The position numbers and the translations under genes are program-made. A DNA stretch of 47,708 nucleotides, from assembly GCA_023091735.1 (NCBI GenBank), contig JALKBU010000331.1, positions 1-47,708 of the forward strand, given 5' to 3'. The first letter of the stretch is position 1, and each line of letters starts with the position of its first letter. Under the pieces are notes generated by a model. That model did no database searches. It saw nothing but the letters and a program-made list of their open reading frames with translations, and was not told the origin of the DNA. Of the stretch, positions 27,896-37,073 are shown piece after piece. The DNA comes from Trichomonas tenax (taxonomy: Eukaryota > Parabasalia > Trichomonadida > Trichomonadidae).

Positions 27896-30721
27896 TTACT
27901 GGAATAACTTCTTGAATCTGTTAAGCATTGGGCGGTCTTTGCCGAAATCTTTGACAATAGCCTTCTCGATTTCTGGATTTTCGCTCAAGATCTGCTTTGT
28001 GACTTTCTTCATAGCATTGACTGTCTGGTTCCTGAACTCAAATTTCTTGAGCTCTTCGTTCTTGAGCATCAAAACTCTGATCAATGTTGTAGCGATCGAT
28101 GGTCGCATTGCCTTGAACATATCGCCTGCTTCGACCATCTTGACGACTGCCATACCCATGACATCGGCATTGCCATCTCCTGGCTCACCTGGGAAGCCGG
28201 AAAGGATGTCCTTGAGAAGATCTTCGCCAACGACCTCATAAACTTTCTCTGATGTTGATGCAAGTGACAAAATTGTTGCGGCAACGCAAACTCTTAATGA
28301 TGGCTGCTCCTCTTCATCTAACTTCTCGAAGATGTTGACGAGCTTAGCGCAGAATCTGTAGGCATCGATGCAGTCTGGCTTGGCATGCATTAAGTCTGTC
28401 AATGTGCCGAGCATGATTTCGTCTAAAGCGTCATCATGGACAGCACCGATTCTCTTGTAGAGTGTCTCGCCAAGGAGATCAGCATCATCGCCGAGAACCT
28501 GCTTAGCACCAACAAGTGTTGTGATGATGTCGAGCAGTGGATCAAACATCTCGGATGGAGCTGTTGAGAACCATGAAACCATTGGAGAAACTAACTTCGG
28601 ATATAAGTCCTTGAACTTGTTAGAAACAACCTTCAAGAATGCAAAGATTGTTGTCTCCTTGTCAACGAACGAAGAGAAGTGCTTTCCCTTGAAGATTGGG
28701 TGTGTTCCTGTAGAAAGTGCCGTGAAGAGAGCATCAACTTGAGCTGGTTCGCATCTGAACTTGTCGAAGCACTCAATCATTGAGTGAAGGAGATCGTTGA
28801 GTGGTTCGTTGGATGTTTGCTCTAAAGCAACAGAAGCCTCACTCTCGAAGACCTTCCTGATGACGGATGGGAGAAGCTTCTGTGCAGCCATTTCGATCAA
28901 AAGTGCACCTGCAGAAACGAGGTGAGCATTGTCCGATTGGATGAATCTTGTGGCAACATCAACTAAGTTGTTGTATTCATCCTTCATGTCATTGCCGATA
29001 ACTAAGCCTGCGTATGAAGCGGCGAGGTTACCTCTGGCCTTGGCACTGACGTTGGACTTCTCAGACAACAACTGCTTGATGCGTGGTAATGTGTTGATGA
29101 CTTTCTTCTGGATGTCTTCATCAGCGTTCAAGACTAACATTGCGCGAGATGCGTGCTTCCATGTGCTCTCATTATTGGAGTTGAGAAGCTCTACGCACTT
29201 AGCGAGGATAACTTCGCTTTCCTCCTCAGAGATGAGGTCATCAACAAGGTCGGCAGCGTTTGCGATGATGGAAAGATACTCTGAGATCATCTGAGGTTCC
29301 TTTGTGTTCTTGACGCCATTAAGAGCGAACTCGTAAGCTGGCTTTGTCAAGTTCTCGTTCTCAGCTCTGAACATATCTCTCAAGAGCTTGAAGAATCCCT
29401 TGATTTCCTTCTCTGATGGGAGAACCTCAAAAACCTTGAACAGCTGAGAGATGGAGTCGTTGTTTGGCTTGAAGCCGTCCTGAACGAGAGCTCTGGCTGC
29501 TTCGATAGCAGCAGCGCGAACTTTCTCATCTGGAGAAGCCATCAAGTTGAATACACGTGCGAGTGAGGACTGCGGGAGCTTGAACTCGAGATTATCCATG
29601 TATCCGATGATGTACTTGTAGATCAAGAGCGAAGCAACGATAGAGAGACCGGATCCCTGGAAGCAGCTATCGATGACTTGAAGCATCTTCTTGTCTCCAT
29701 AAACATCAGCAACCTGAGCGCAGAGAGGAGCGAAGATTGCGATTGCAGCTGTGTTTCCTGGCTTCTCGAGTGCTTCTGAGAAGAACTTAGCGAGTGTTTC
29801 AAGAACATCCTCGGAAAGGTCCTCGATTGGAGAGCATTCGATAGCATCGAGTAATTCGATTGGAAGGACACCATTTTCCTTGATGCGGTTCTCGCAAACA
29901 GTGACAAGGCGAGAAAGGAGTGCGATGACAGCCTGCGAGTTGAAAACTGGGAAAATAGAAAGCAATGGAAGAGCAGATTCTGTGTCTTTAACATTGACTA
30001 ATGCCTCTGTGATTGCCTTTGGAACGACTGAGTCTGCCTTTGGTGCCTGAATGAGGACTTCGATGGCTGTCTGAACAACAAACTCCTGGCGTTCTGGGTC
30101 CTCTCTAACCAAGTTAATGAGATTATTCATGAAAATGTCAAGCAATGTTGGCTCAATTGAGAATGCCTCCTCACTGTTGAGGCTGGAAAGGACTGTAAAG
30201 TAGTTCTCTTTGATGGAATTGGAAACGATTGAGAAAGAAATTGTGATAAAATGAACAATCCTTGCGAAATTAGCCTGCAAGAAGTCCTCAGAAGCTGTAG
30301 CTAAGAACCTGATGAAGATTTTTGCGGTTGTATCGGATGGATTTGCATTAAAAACAAAATCAATAATTTGTGGCCACTTTTTATCGCAAAGATCGTATAC
30401 TGTTGCGCAAATATTTGCGAAGCCGTGAAGTGAATGCTTGTTTAATTGTGTCTTTGCTGAGTTCAACAAAAGATTCTTGATTTCTTCCTTTTGGTCGTTA
30501 GAAAGTGATATCCATGATTGCACGATGTAAGAAAGGATAACATTGAAGAATCCTGTATCATATTCAGAAGCAGAATCGTTCTTTACATTCTTGAACAATG
30601 GAATAACGTCGTTTGCAGCGATTTTGAGCTGTGGAACTTTTGGTGCGTCACCAGCCTTCTTGTTGAGGATCTGAGCGCCGAATTTTGAAATGATATCGAT
30701 TTTCTCGTTCAAAGAAGACAT
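27896..30721 (-). CDS. Importin-beta family (importin-4/5-like) HEAT-repeat protein
   Basis: 941 residues of helical HEAT repeats from the ATG at 30721 (MSSLNEKID). NICATVYDLCDKKWPQIIDF (about 103-122) is typical of the early repeats of importin-4/5-type karyopherins, where KWP(E/Q)LL(D/E)F recurs. Later repeats include DEKVRAAAIEAARALVQDGF and VIRKVFESEASVALEQTS. Acidic patches such as ISEEESE and DEEEQPS fit cargo-binding inner surfaces. These receptors carry ribosomal proteins and histones into the nucleus under Ran-GTP control. It is shorter than the roughly 1100 residues of animal importin-5. Codons are strongly biased to C/G endings, as in the amidohydrolase, suggesting high expression. 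Confidence 0.72.
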   Translation of the reverse strand: MSSLNEKIDIISKFGAQILNKKAGDAPKVPQLKIAANDVIPLFKNVKNDSASEYDTGFFNVILSYIVQSWISLSNDQKEEIKNLLLNSAKTQLNKHSLHGFANICATVYDLCDKKWPQIIDFVFNANPSDTTAKIFIRFLATASEDFLQANFARIVHFITISFSIVSNSIKENYFTVLSSLNSEEAFSIEPTLLDIFMNNLINLVREDPERQEFVVQTAIEVLIQAPKADSVVPKAITEALVNVKDTESALPLLSIFPVFNSQAVIALLSRLVTVCENRIKENGVLPIELLDAIECSPIEDLSEDVLETLAKFFSEALEKPGNTAAIAIFAPLCAQVADVYGDKKMLQVIDSCFQGSGLSIVASLLIYKYIIGYMDNLEFKLPQSSLARVFNLMASPDEKVRAAAIEAARALVQDGFKPNNDSISQLFKVFEVLPSEKEIKGFFKLLRDMFRAENENLTKPAYEFALNGVKNTKEPQMISEYLSIIANAADLVDDLISEEESEVILAKCVELLNSNNESTWKHASRAMLVLNADEDIQKKVINTLPRIKQLLSEKSNVSAKARGNLAASYAGLVIGNDMKDEYNNLVDVATRFIQSDNAHLVSAGALLIEMAAQKLLPSVIRKVFESEASVALEQTSNEPLNDLLHSMIECFDKFRCEPAQVDALFTALSTGTHPIFKGKHFSSFVDKETTIFAFLKVVSNKFKDLYPKLVSPMVSWFSTAPSEMFDPLLDIITTLVGAKQVLGDDADLLGETLYKRIGAVHDDALDEIMLGTLTDLMHAKPDCIDAYRFCAKLVNIFEKLDEEEQPSLRVCVAATILSLASTSEKVYEVVGEDLLKDILSGFPGEPGDGNADVMGMAVVKMVEAGDMFKAMRPSIATTLIRVLMLKNEELKKFEFRNQTVNAMKKVTKQILSENPEIEKAIVKDFGKDRPMLNRFKKLFQ

Positions 30722-31238
30722 TTAAATCCAAAAAAAAGACAAAAATTTTTATTGAATGGTTTACAAATTCAAAGCCAAAAAAATTTGTAAATATGATTTT
30801 CCGCATCTACATAGTGTGTACTGCCTGTTTCACACATTAAAATTGAAAAATATTTCAAACGCAATATCTGACATTGTTGCCAAATCCTTTTTTACGTGGC
30901 AAAAAATATATTTGATCATTTTTTAACAACACAGTTTTTCTTCTAAAGTTCAATAAAAGAAAAACATCTTTAAAGCAATTGAAATTTTTGGATTTTTACA
31001 AATAATGTCCATATTTTTAAATCATAAGGTTAATTATTTTATTTATAAATAATGTTACACTAGAAATAGTGTTTAAGCAATCAATATTTTATTTAAAAAT
31101 TTTGTTTCATTGTCTTAATTTTTGTTTTTTTGAAAGCTAAATTTCTAAAATGGAGTTATTTTAGTTATAGATATAATAGAGGCAAAAATGGCCATTTGGT
31201 ATTTTTTCATGCATATTATTATGACATGTGACATGAAA
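30722..31238. other. Divergent promoter region
   Basis: It lies between the minus-strand importin-like gene and the plus-strand ubiquitin-like gene. It is A/T-rich with no open frame and no clear repeat. Confidence 0.5.
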
Positions 31239-31243
31239 TCATT
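31239..31243 (+). promoter_or_regulatory. Initiator (TCATT) of the ubiquitin-like gene
   Basis: TCATT with its A 11 bases before the ATG at 31252 fits the trichomonad initiator consensus and spacing. Confidence 0.55.
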
Positions 31244-31251
31244 ATAAAAAT

Positions 31252-31491
31252 ATGTCGATTTCAATCATGGTGAACACACTTTCTGGTGTCACTCGTACAA
31301 TCGATTTAGACCCAACAACGACCATCAAACAGATCAAGGATATGTTTGCTAAGGATGAAGGCATTCCAGCTGAGATGCAGAGAATTATTTACAAAGGAAG
31401 CAAAGTTGAAGACACACAAACAATCGAATCACAAGGAATCAAGAACGGAGAGGCTATCCATATGGTTTTGACTCTCAAAGGCGGTTGTTAA
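31252..31491 (+). CDS. Ubiquitin-like modifier with a processable GGC end
   Basis: 79 residues: a ubiquitin fold with two extra residues at the N-terminus and one residue (Cys) after the Gly-Gly. VNTLSG, TIKQIKDMF, EGIPAEMQRIIYKG and HMVLTLKGGC align along the length of ubiquitin. In ubiquitin numbering, Leu8, Ile44 and Val70 of the hydrophobic patch are kept and so is Lys27. Lys48 is Ser, Lys63 is Asn, Lys11 is Val and Arg72 is Thr, so it is not ubiquitin itself. Residue 72 decides E1 choice (Arg in ubiquitin, Ala in NEDD8); Thr is unusual. Removal of the final Cys would expose the conjugating diglycine. It may be a diverged NEDD8-like protein. It is convergent with the C2-TerD gene. Confidence 0.85.
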   Translation: MSISIMVNTLSGVTRTIDLDPTTTIKQIKDMFAKDEGIPAEMQRIIYKGSKVEDTQTIESQGIKNGEAIHMVLTLKGGC

Positions 31492-31739
31492 TAAAATAAA
31501 TACAAATAAAAAGTTAAATATATCGCCAAAATTACGCAAATATTGTTTTTCTACAGATCACAAACAATTTTATAACTGTTTTACTTAAATTTACAAAACA
31601 TTTTAAAGTCAAAAAATACATTTTTACCTTCAATTCATCATTATAATGATACAATATCACATTTCAATGTTGTATAGATATCACACATAGTATTTTTCAA
31701 AAAAAAAATCAAATCATGTTTAATTCGGTAATAATTTCA

Positions 31740-33284
31740 TTATTTTGGATTCACTGAGTTGATAACATCTTCAACAATACCGGAAATTTCGAAAAATTCA
31801 TCACAATATTCCTTCAAAGTGTTGGATCCATTCGCTTCGAATAACTTCGATGCAGGGAAAAGATCCCAACCTCCATTTGCTGTCCTATAAATAACACTGA
31901 AGAGCAGTGAGTTCTGGCGCTTCTTTGCAACAATTGGCATGTACATGAGTTCCTTCTCAGCGCCATTTATTGGTGTTGTGACGCGCATGTAAACGTTTTG
32001 AACTTGCATGAAAGTGCCGCTTGGGAATGTTGCGAGAATTGCAATTGCTTTAACATTTGGAGGAGCAACATCAAGATGACAGACGATGCTTTCTGCATCT
32101 TTGTCTTCTGTGCCTGATGTAGCATCACCCATGTGCTTTATATATGGAACTTTTGTCTTCGAGTGTCCACAGATTTCACTCATAACTTTATAGTCATCGC
32201 CAATGACCATTGCACTGGAATCGAGATCCTTAGAACCAGACCATCCGAGGCCGAACTTGATCCGCTTCGGGAATTCGATGTTATGGAATCTAGAAACTTC
32301 CATTAAAGAATATGATTGACCGAGTGAAATGTTGAATCTCAAAGCGTACTTTGCTGGATCAATTCCGAAACTTTCTGCGAGTTTCATGTAGTTTTCATCG
32401 GAAATTGACTGTGGTTCGATTTTTTCGAATTCATATTTATCAGTAAACTTAACGAGGCTTCCTAATGTGCTGAGTTGATCTGCATTTGCTATTGATGTCT
32501 GGTAAAGCAAAACACCTGAGTTTGCAGCCTTGTTATCGCAGATACGAACGTTATCTTTCTTCGGTTCCTTCTGGAAACCGCAGAAGTTGAGTGTAATCGT
32601 GCCCTTATAGAAGTTGTTGTGAATTAGAGGAACAATTGTCATTCCTTTCGATGCACCGACATTCATGCGAATAACTTGAGTCCAGCCTGTAGGACCGACG
32701 TGCTGTGGTACAGCATCAAGCATAATGCCCCTTGGCGGTGTCATGCCACCAGTGATTCTCTCCAACATTTTAGAATTGTGGTGAACCGCGATCAAAGATA
32801 GTGTTGGTGGGTGTAAATGCGATGAAAATGGGATCGGAGGATCGTATGTCAGTGAAGCAGTGATGTGATGAATCTTTGGTTGTCCTTCAGCCTGTGGAAA
32901 ATTAGATTGCGGATGATCAACTTGTACGACGATCTTTGGTGGTCGAAGTGTTGGAATTTGAACATTTTCAACATCCAAAGTAACTGGCTGACCTATTGGA
33001 TGAATTTCGAGATCGAAATGAGCAGTTCCCAAAAAATCATCTTTACTTAGTGAATCTTTGTCCCAAATTTCGAACAAAAGTGAACGAGCACGTGTGTAGG
33101 AACATGTAAACGGTGATTTAAGTAATGGATCCCATGAAGGATTCAATGTCTGTTTTATAACTTGAGTCGTTCCGACTTTAAACTTGTTGCCATCGACGCT
33201 GTGAATGACGATGTAAGGGTCTGAAAGACCATTGGAGTCCGCTGCAGGGAGATTCTTTCCTGAGATAACGTAGACTTTTAACAT
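31740..33284 (-). CDS. C2 and TerD domain protein
   Basis: 514 residues from the ATG at 33284. The open frame extends upstream through the oligo-A tract as a lysine run, which I take to be untranslated. Residues 1-115 are a C2 domain with the calcium-binding acidic residues (Asp16, Asp22 in NGLSDPYI; Asp75, Asp77 and Asp83 in WDKDSLSKDD). Residues 160-300 hold a second beta-rich domain that may be a degenerate TerD. Residues 320-480 are TerD-like: FGLGWSGSKDLDSSAMVI, HMGDATSG, DAESIVCHLD and QVQNVYMRV. TerD domains, known from bacterial tellurite and stress resistance, bind calcium. A protein combining both could be a calcium-dependent membrane-associated scaffold; that role is inference. Confidence 0.82.
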   Translation of the reverse strand: MLKVYVISGKNLPAADSNGLSDPYIVIHSVDGNKFKVGTTQVIKQTLNPSWDPLLKSPFTCSYTRARSLLFEIWDKDSLSKDDFLGTAHFDLEIHPIGQPVTLDVENVQIPTLRPPKIVVQVDHPQSNFPQAEGQPKIHHITASLTYDPPIPFSSHLHPPTLSLIAVHHNSKMLERITGGMTPPRGIMLDAVPQHVGPTGWTQVIRMNVGASKGMTIVPLIHNNFYKGTITLNFCGFQKEPKKDNVRICDNKAANSGVLLYQTSIANADQLSTLGSLVKFTDKYEFEKIEPQSISDENYMKLAESFGIDPAKYALRFNISLGQSYSLMEVSRFHNIEFPKRIKFGLGWSGSKDLDSSAMVIGDDYKVMSEICGHSKTKVPYIKHMGDATSGTEDKDAESIVCHLDVAPPNVKAIAILATFPSGTFMQVQNVYMRVTTPINGAEKELMYMPIVAKKRQNSLLFSVIYRTANGGWDLFPASKLFEANGSNTLKEYCDEFFEISGIVEDVINSVNPK

Positions 33285-33291
33285 AAATTTA

Positions 33292-33314
33292 TTTTTTTTT
33301 TTTTTTTTTTTTTT
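33292..33314. repeat. T23 homopolymer upstream of the C2-TerD gene
   Basis: On the minus strand this is an A-run 7 bases before the ATG. It would encode only lysines if translated, so it probably lies in the 5' untranslated region or core promoter. Its length may vary between isolates. Confidence 0.7.
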
Positions 33315-33405
33315 GATGTTTTTCTTATATTTAAATACTTTGTATTTTCTATATAAACAACATCGTAATTTCACTTTTTTCTAATAGGTATATGGTTAAA
33401 ACTAA

Positions 33406-34128
33406 AGAGAAAAGGAACTTGTCAAAAAAAGGTATTACATCAATCATTTCGATTTGAGCAATAAACCGAAAGAAAATACCGTCAATCTTGCAATGATTGC
33501 ATTTCTCATAGACCGTGTTTCATGTATACGCCAAAAATTCATTTTTGAATATTCAAATCTTTTCAAAATGGTTCATGAACGTCAAAAATTTGATTATACA
33601 CATCGGAATAAATACCTCAAAATTGTTCTCAACAGTTTAGGTTTTGATTTCCATATTGAGAAACTTGAAAGGAAAGTTTCTGATGTCATTTATCCATTCG
33701 GAAATGTTTTCCAGTCAGTTGCAAATTTGAAGAACTCCAGGCTGAGGCAATGAAAGAATCTTTTGATGTTAATGAATTAGCATTGATTGATGCAGTGTGT
33801 AAATATGGATCAGAAAAATGTTTCGAGTATCTTGAATTGATGGGGAGCACAATTACTAATCAAACATTTGTTCATGCAGTTGAAGAAGGTAACAAAAACA
33901 TTATTATGTCTTTATTTAATGATGGCCATTCAAATATAAGATAAAGATTTATACACTGCGATAACTTATCACCGCAATGTCATTTTTAATTGGCTCCTCG
34001 AAGAAAAAGGATCAATCAGATGGATGAAAACTGTAAATTATTTTTATTATGGAAATTTTGAAGCTTTAATACTTCATATTGGAAATTTGAATGCGATTCA
34101 TGAACGATTAAGTTTTGCTTATCAATAA
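33406..34128 (+). pseudogene. N-terminal half of a DUF3447-type ankyrin gene, frameshifted
   Basis: Three pieces in alternating frames rebuild the start of a trichomonad ankyrin protein. The first (33406 to about 33735, no ATG) includes RNKYLKIVLNSLGFDFHIEK. The second (to 33944) contains EELQAEAMKESFDVNELALI, then DAVCKYGSEKCFEYLELMGS and a VEEGNKNIIMSLF ankyrin-like helix pair. The third, back in the first frame (33946-34128), contains DLYTAITYHRNVIFNWLLEE and GNFEALILHIGNLNAI. Frameshifts lie near 33720-33735 and 33940. There is no intact start. A 37-bp repeat array begins 44 bases after the stop. Confidence 0.8.
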
Positions 34129-34171
34129 CTCAAGTAAATCATACCAGTTTAATTATCACCATGAAATAATG

Positions 34172-34270
34172 TCAATCATTCTCATATCATCATTATAATA
34201 TTACATCAATCATTCACATTTTATCATCATTATGATATGGAATCAATCATTCACATTTTATCATCATAAA
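34172..34270. repeat. 37-bp dispersed repeat, locus B
   Basis: Three units beginning tcaatcatt at 34172, 34206 and 34243 (spacing 34 and 37). The unit reads tcaatcattcacattttatc followed by atcattatgatatggaa. The orientation is opposite to loci A, D and E and the same as locus C. It lies directly downstream of the ankyrin N-terminal pseudogene. Confidence 0.8.
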
Positions 34271-34519
34271 TCAACTATGAGAAATTGGCATCCCTTCTAA
34301 AATTGAAATGATAATTTTATTGTAATTTTTCGACCAAATTTCAATAGAAATAAATATGCGTATTGTTAAACATTCAGTTTCTGAACAAAATAGTCTATGT
34401 AAAAATGCTTACTTTTTCAATATATCATCTATATTTAGTAGCTTATTTTTTATCTTAGTTTCAGACAAAATTAGAAAGACTATTTTTATTTCAAATTTTT
34501 GACAACATCACAATTTAAA

Positions 34520-34867
34520 ATGCAGGCCACGAATATTAACGCTATTTTCGCATCAGCAATGCAAAGAGCCCCACATTCTCTTGCATCTTCCACACAAAAG
34601 AAATACCAAGAAATCCTCAACACATATCAACACCAAGTCGCTTCATATTTTCCGGATATGGAACCATTTCCACTAACCAAGGAAAAATCGTTGTTTTTAT
34701 TGATCAATATATCAAAAGGAACCCTACAACTACATATTCTTACATGCAAAGCTTCCTTGCTGGTTTTCGACATAAAATCGATGAGCCGTTGGAAGAGTGT
34801 TTGTTTTATGAGATATTTGTCAAAAACAACTCAAGAAGTTGCTAATATTATTGCACCCGTAATTTAA
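34520..34867 (+). pseudogene. Tyrosine-recombinase N-terminal (core-binding) fragment
   Basis: The ATG at 34520 starts MQATNINAIFASAMQ, and the protein continues SSTQKKYQEILNTYQHQVAS and FPLTKEK. The frame is then shifted by one near 34690 and continues as VVFIDQYIKRNPTTTYSYMQ and SFLAGFRHKIDEPLEE. The pattern STxxKYxxxLxxY...P.T.E.VxxFIxxY......TxxSYxxxxxxxxH is that of the SAM-like core-binding domain of phage-type integrases and of DIRS/Crypton recombinases. The catalytic domain with the Arg-His-Arg-Tyr set is absent. It sits between two same-direction 37-bp arrays. Confidence 0.5.
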
Positions 34868-35047
34868 ACTATAATTTTTACTATACCATTATTTTTTTCT
34901 ATCGAAATTTGGAGAAAAATTGCAATGAAATTGATTTTCAATTTTGAATGAATGACGAATTCAATTTTCAATTGTAATTGAGGTACAGTCTCTCAAAATT
35001 GTCCCAATATATTGTTAAGCATTGTACACATGTTAACACCGAAACAA

Positions 35048-35160
35048 TCAATCATTCTAATTTTTATCATCATTATACTATGATATCAATCATTCGTATT
35101 TTATCATCATTATGATAAACAATCAATCATTCTCGTTTTATATTGTAATAATATGAGATA
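35048..35160. repeat. 37-bp dispersed repeat, locus C
   Basis: Units beginning tcaatcatt at 35048, 35086 and 35123 (spacing 38 and 37), in the same orientation as locus B. The array is followed 10 bases later by an ankyrin-coding fragment. Confidence 0.8.
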
Positions 35161-35169
35161 TTATATCAT

Positions 35170-35304
35170 TCACCGCTTTCAATTGCTATAGATAAGGAAT
35201 ATCTAGAAATCTTTCAGCTTTTCACTGATATCAAAATGAAAGAAATCAATATTTCGCGCTCAATTATCTACTATAAATCTCTATTAACAATTGCAGCTGC
35301 ATGA
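35170..35304 (+). pseudogene. Ankyrin-repeat fragment after the 37-bp array
   Basis: An open stretch reads SPLSIAIDKEYLEIFQLFTD, then IKMKEINIS and SLLTIAAA, to a TGA at 35302-35304. (T/S)PLxIAIxxxxLEIxxLL is the core of an ankyrin repeat. There is no start codon. Together with 33406-34128 it may be the second half of the same broken gene, separated by two repeat arrays and the recombinase fragment. Confidence 0.6.
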
Positions 35305-35942
35305 TGTCTCTCAAAATGTTTGCATGGACTTATCATGGAAATTCAAACTTAAATCAAGGAAAGAAAAAGATTCCTAGTATTTTTGATTATCATTAAAAAT
35401 GATTTTTTCTCGATGTAACGTGTTTATTTATGAATTATAAATCATTCTATGTATAGAATACATATTCATATATAATATTATATTAATTTTGAAGACTCAC
35501 AACTTTCAGATAATTCTAGAAATTCACTTTTCGTTGTCCTTGGATATTTCATTTTGAATTTTATATTTTAATAAATGATACTAAATCGCATGAGTGTACG
35601 ATATGCATAAAGTTTCAGACACTATTATCAATAAAAAGCCCTTACTATATATAATAAAAAATCTGTCATATAAAACTCAAAAGTAATAACATTATAATTC
35701 TTCTCGACAGTAAACTACACACATAAGGCAGCAATAAAGCAATATGTAAACTACTTGAATATCGAAAAAGTCGCGATATAAAATAAAGAAATTAACTAAA
35801 ACTAAATACTTAAGCTTAATTTAGCATAAAACATGATTTAATCGATGATTAAAAACGAATTGTATTGGTTAAACTCAGCAAAAACAAAGAGAAAGGCCCG
35901 AAAAAAATGAAGAATGAAGATTATTATAAATGTCACTTTTCA
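35305..35942. other. AT-rich spacer, no gene seen
   Basis: No coding signal or ordered repeat is seen. It serves as upstream region of the BAR-like gene. Confidence 0.5.
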
Positions 35943-35947
35943 TCATT
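35943..35947 (+). promoter_or_regulatory. Initiator (TCATT) of the BAR-like gene
   Basis: TCATT with its A 11 bases before the ATG at 35956 supports that ATG over the in-frame ATG at 35914. Confidence 0.5.
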
Positions 35948-35955
35948 TATTGATA

Positions 35956-36654
35956 ATGAAAGTTTCTTCACTGTTCAACAAGATCAGGACATTCCCAGAG
36001 TACCACGACGCTCTGGGCGCTGTCACAGAAAACAGGAATGAAGAGGCGAAGATCATTGAGCAGACAAAGTTAGCTTTTGGCGGTGATTTTGATCATTTCA
36101 TCAAGACCCAGCCAGAGGACCTCCAGGACGCGCTGTCTGGTATCTACCAGGCAGGTAATGCCTATGTTAAGGCCTCCGACGAATTTCACGGCATCGTTGA
36201 TGCTCTGACAGCAGATTTCACCTTCTATCTCACTTCCTTCAACGAGAAAAAGGCCAAGCAGGCAGAGACAGAGGCAGCGGAGAGCAACGTGACAAAGGCT
36301 GAAGAGAAGGCAACAGCAGCCGAGCAGAAGGCTCAGAAATCAAAACCAGCGGACCAGGCGAAGAACGAGCAGCTCGCCCAGCAGTTGAGGTCCACAGCTA
36401 CAGAGTTGCGCCAGCAGGCAACATCTTCAAGAAGTCAATTCGATGAATACAACAAGGAATACGCCACAAAAGTCACTGATACATTCTCAACGATGCTCGA
36501 TGCATTCTTCCAGAAGAGAGCTGCTGCTCTTCGTCAGATTGTCACAGCTGGAAACGATCTTTCTAATGCAGTTCTTAGTTTCCATCAGTTCACAGACCCA
36601 ATCATCTCTAACCTCGAAAAGAGATTGCACGAATACGAAAACGTTCAAATTTAA
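35956..36654 (+). CDS. BAR-like coiled-coil protein
   Basis: 232 residues from the ATG at 35956 (MKVSSLFNKIRTFPEYHDAL); 14 residues could be added from 35914. The protein is three long amphipathic helices. Helix 1 (about 12-90) ends in EFHGIVDALTADFTFYLTSF. A charged coiled coil (about 95-175) carries KAEEKATAAEQKAQKSKPAD. A last helix pair includes TFSTMLDAFFQKRAAALRQI and NLEKRLHEYE. The three-helix layout, a length of about 230 and the lack of a signal peptide fit a BAR-type membrane-curvature domain of the FAM92 or sorting-nexin kind, acting in endocytosis or membrane remodelling. Sequence identity to named BAR families is not obvious to me, so a generic coiled-coil protein remains possible. 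Confidence 0.6.
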   Translation: MKVSSLFNKIRTFPEYHDALGAVTENRNEEAKIIEQTKLAFGGDFDHFIKTQPEDLQDALSGIYQAGNAYVKASDEFHGIVDALTADFTFYLTSFNEKKAKQAETEAAESNVTKAEEKATAAEQKAQKSKPADQAKNEQLAQQLRSTATELRQQATSSRSQFDEYNKEYATKVTDTFSTMLDAFFQKRAAALRQIVTAGNDLSNAVLSFHQFTDPIISNLEKRLHEYENVQI

Positions 36655-36819
36655 AACTTTACTGTTATTGGCAAAGAGTCTAAAAAAATATTTTCGACAA
36701 ATTTGAACAATCTTAACAAACACAAATCAAAATAAAGACTTTTACGTTATATCCCTAAATTTTCTCTCTTTATGTTTCATCATTAAAAAAAGTTAATTTG
36801 AAATTTAAATAATAATGAA

Positions 36820-36894
36820 AATTGTCAAAAGAAGGATTTCGGCTTTCAAGTCATCAAGCTCTGTTGCTGAAGCTAAAGCTAAAAATACAAACAT
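36820..36894 (-). pseudogene. Truncated start of a secreted-protein gene, copy 2
   Basis: From the ATG at 36894 the minus strand reads MFVFLALASATELDDLKAEI, then departs into unrelated sequence. The same signal-peptide and coiled-coil start (M-L-L-FLALASATELDDLKAKL) opens the larger pseudogene at 37767. Only about 22 codons are shared. Confidence 0.65.
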
Positions 36895-37073
36895 TATGTC
36901 ACTTTTTTACTTTGATTACAACAATTTTCTTTCAGAAATGAAATGTTTTCCGGAAAACGATTAAAATATTCTCCTCTCAATTTTAAGGTTACGCAAACAT
37001 TTCCCTTTATTTCATGTCAGCCCCCTTTTTTGTCATTTTTCATCAAAAGCAAGATTTTAAAATCACCAATCAT

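Noticed and set aside
33285..33374. Upstream extension of the C2-TerD protein with a lysine run
   Set aside because: The lysines come from an A-rich homopolymer; the C2 domain starts exactly at the downstream ATG.
34172..35160. CRISPR-like array
   Set aside because: Units are contiguous with no unique spacers, vary in length and lie in a eukaryotic chromosome.
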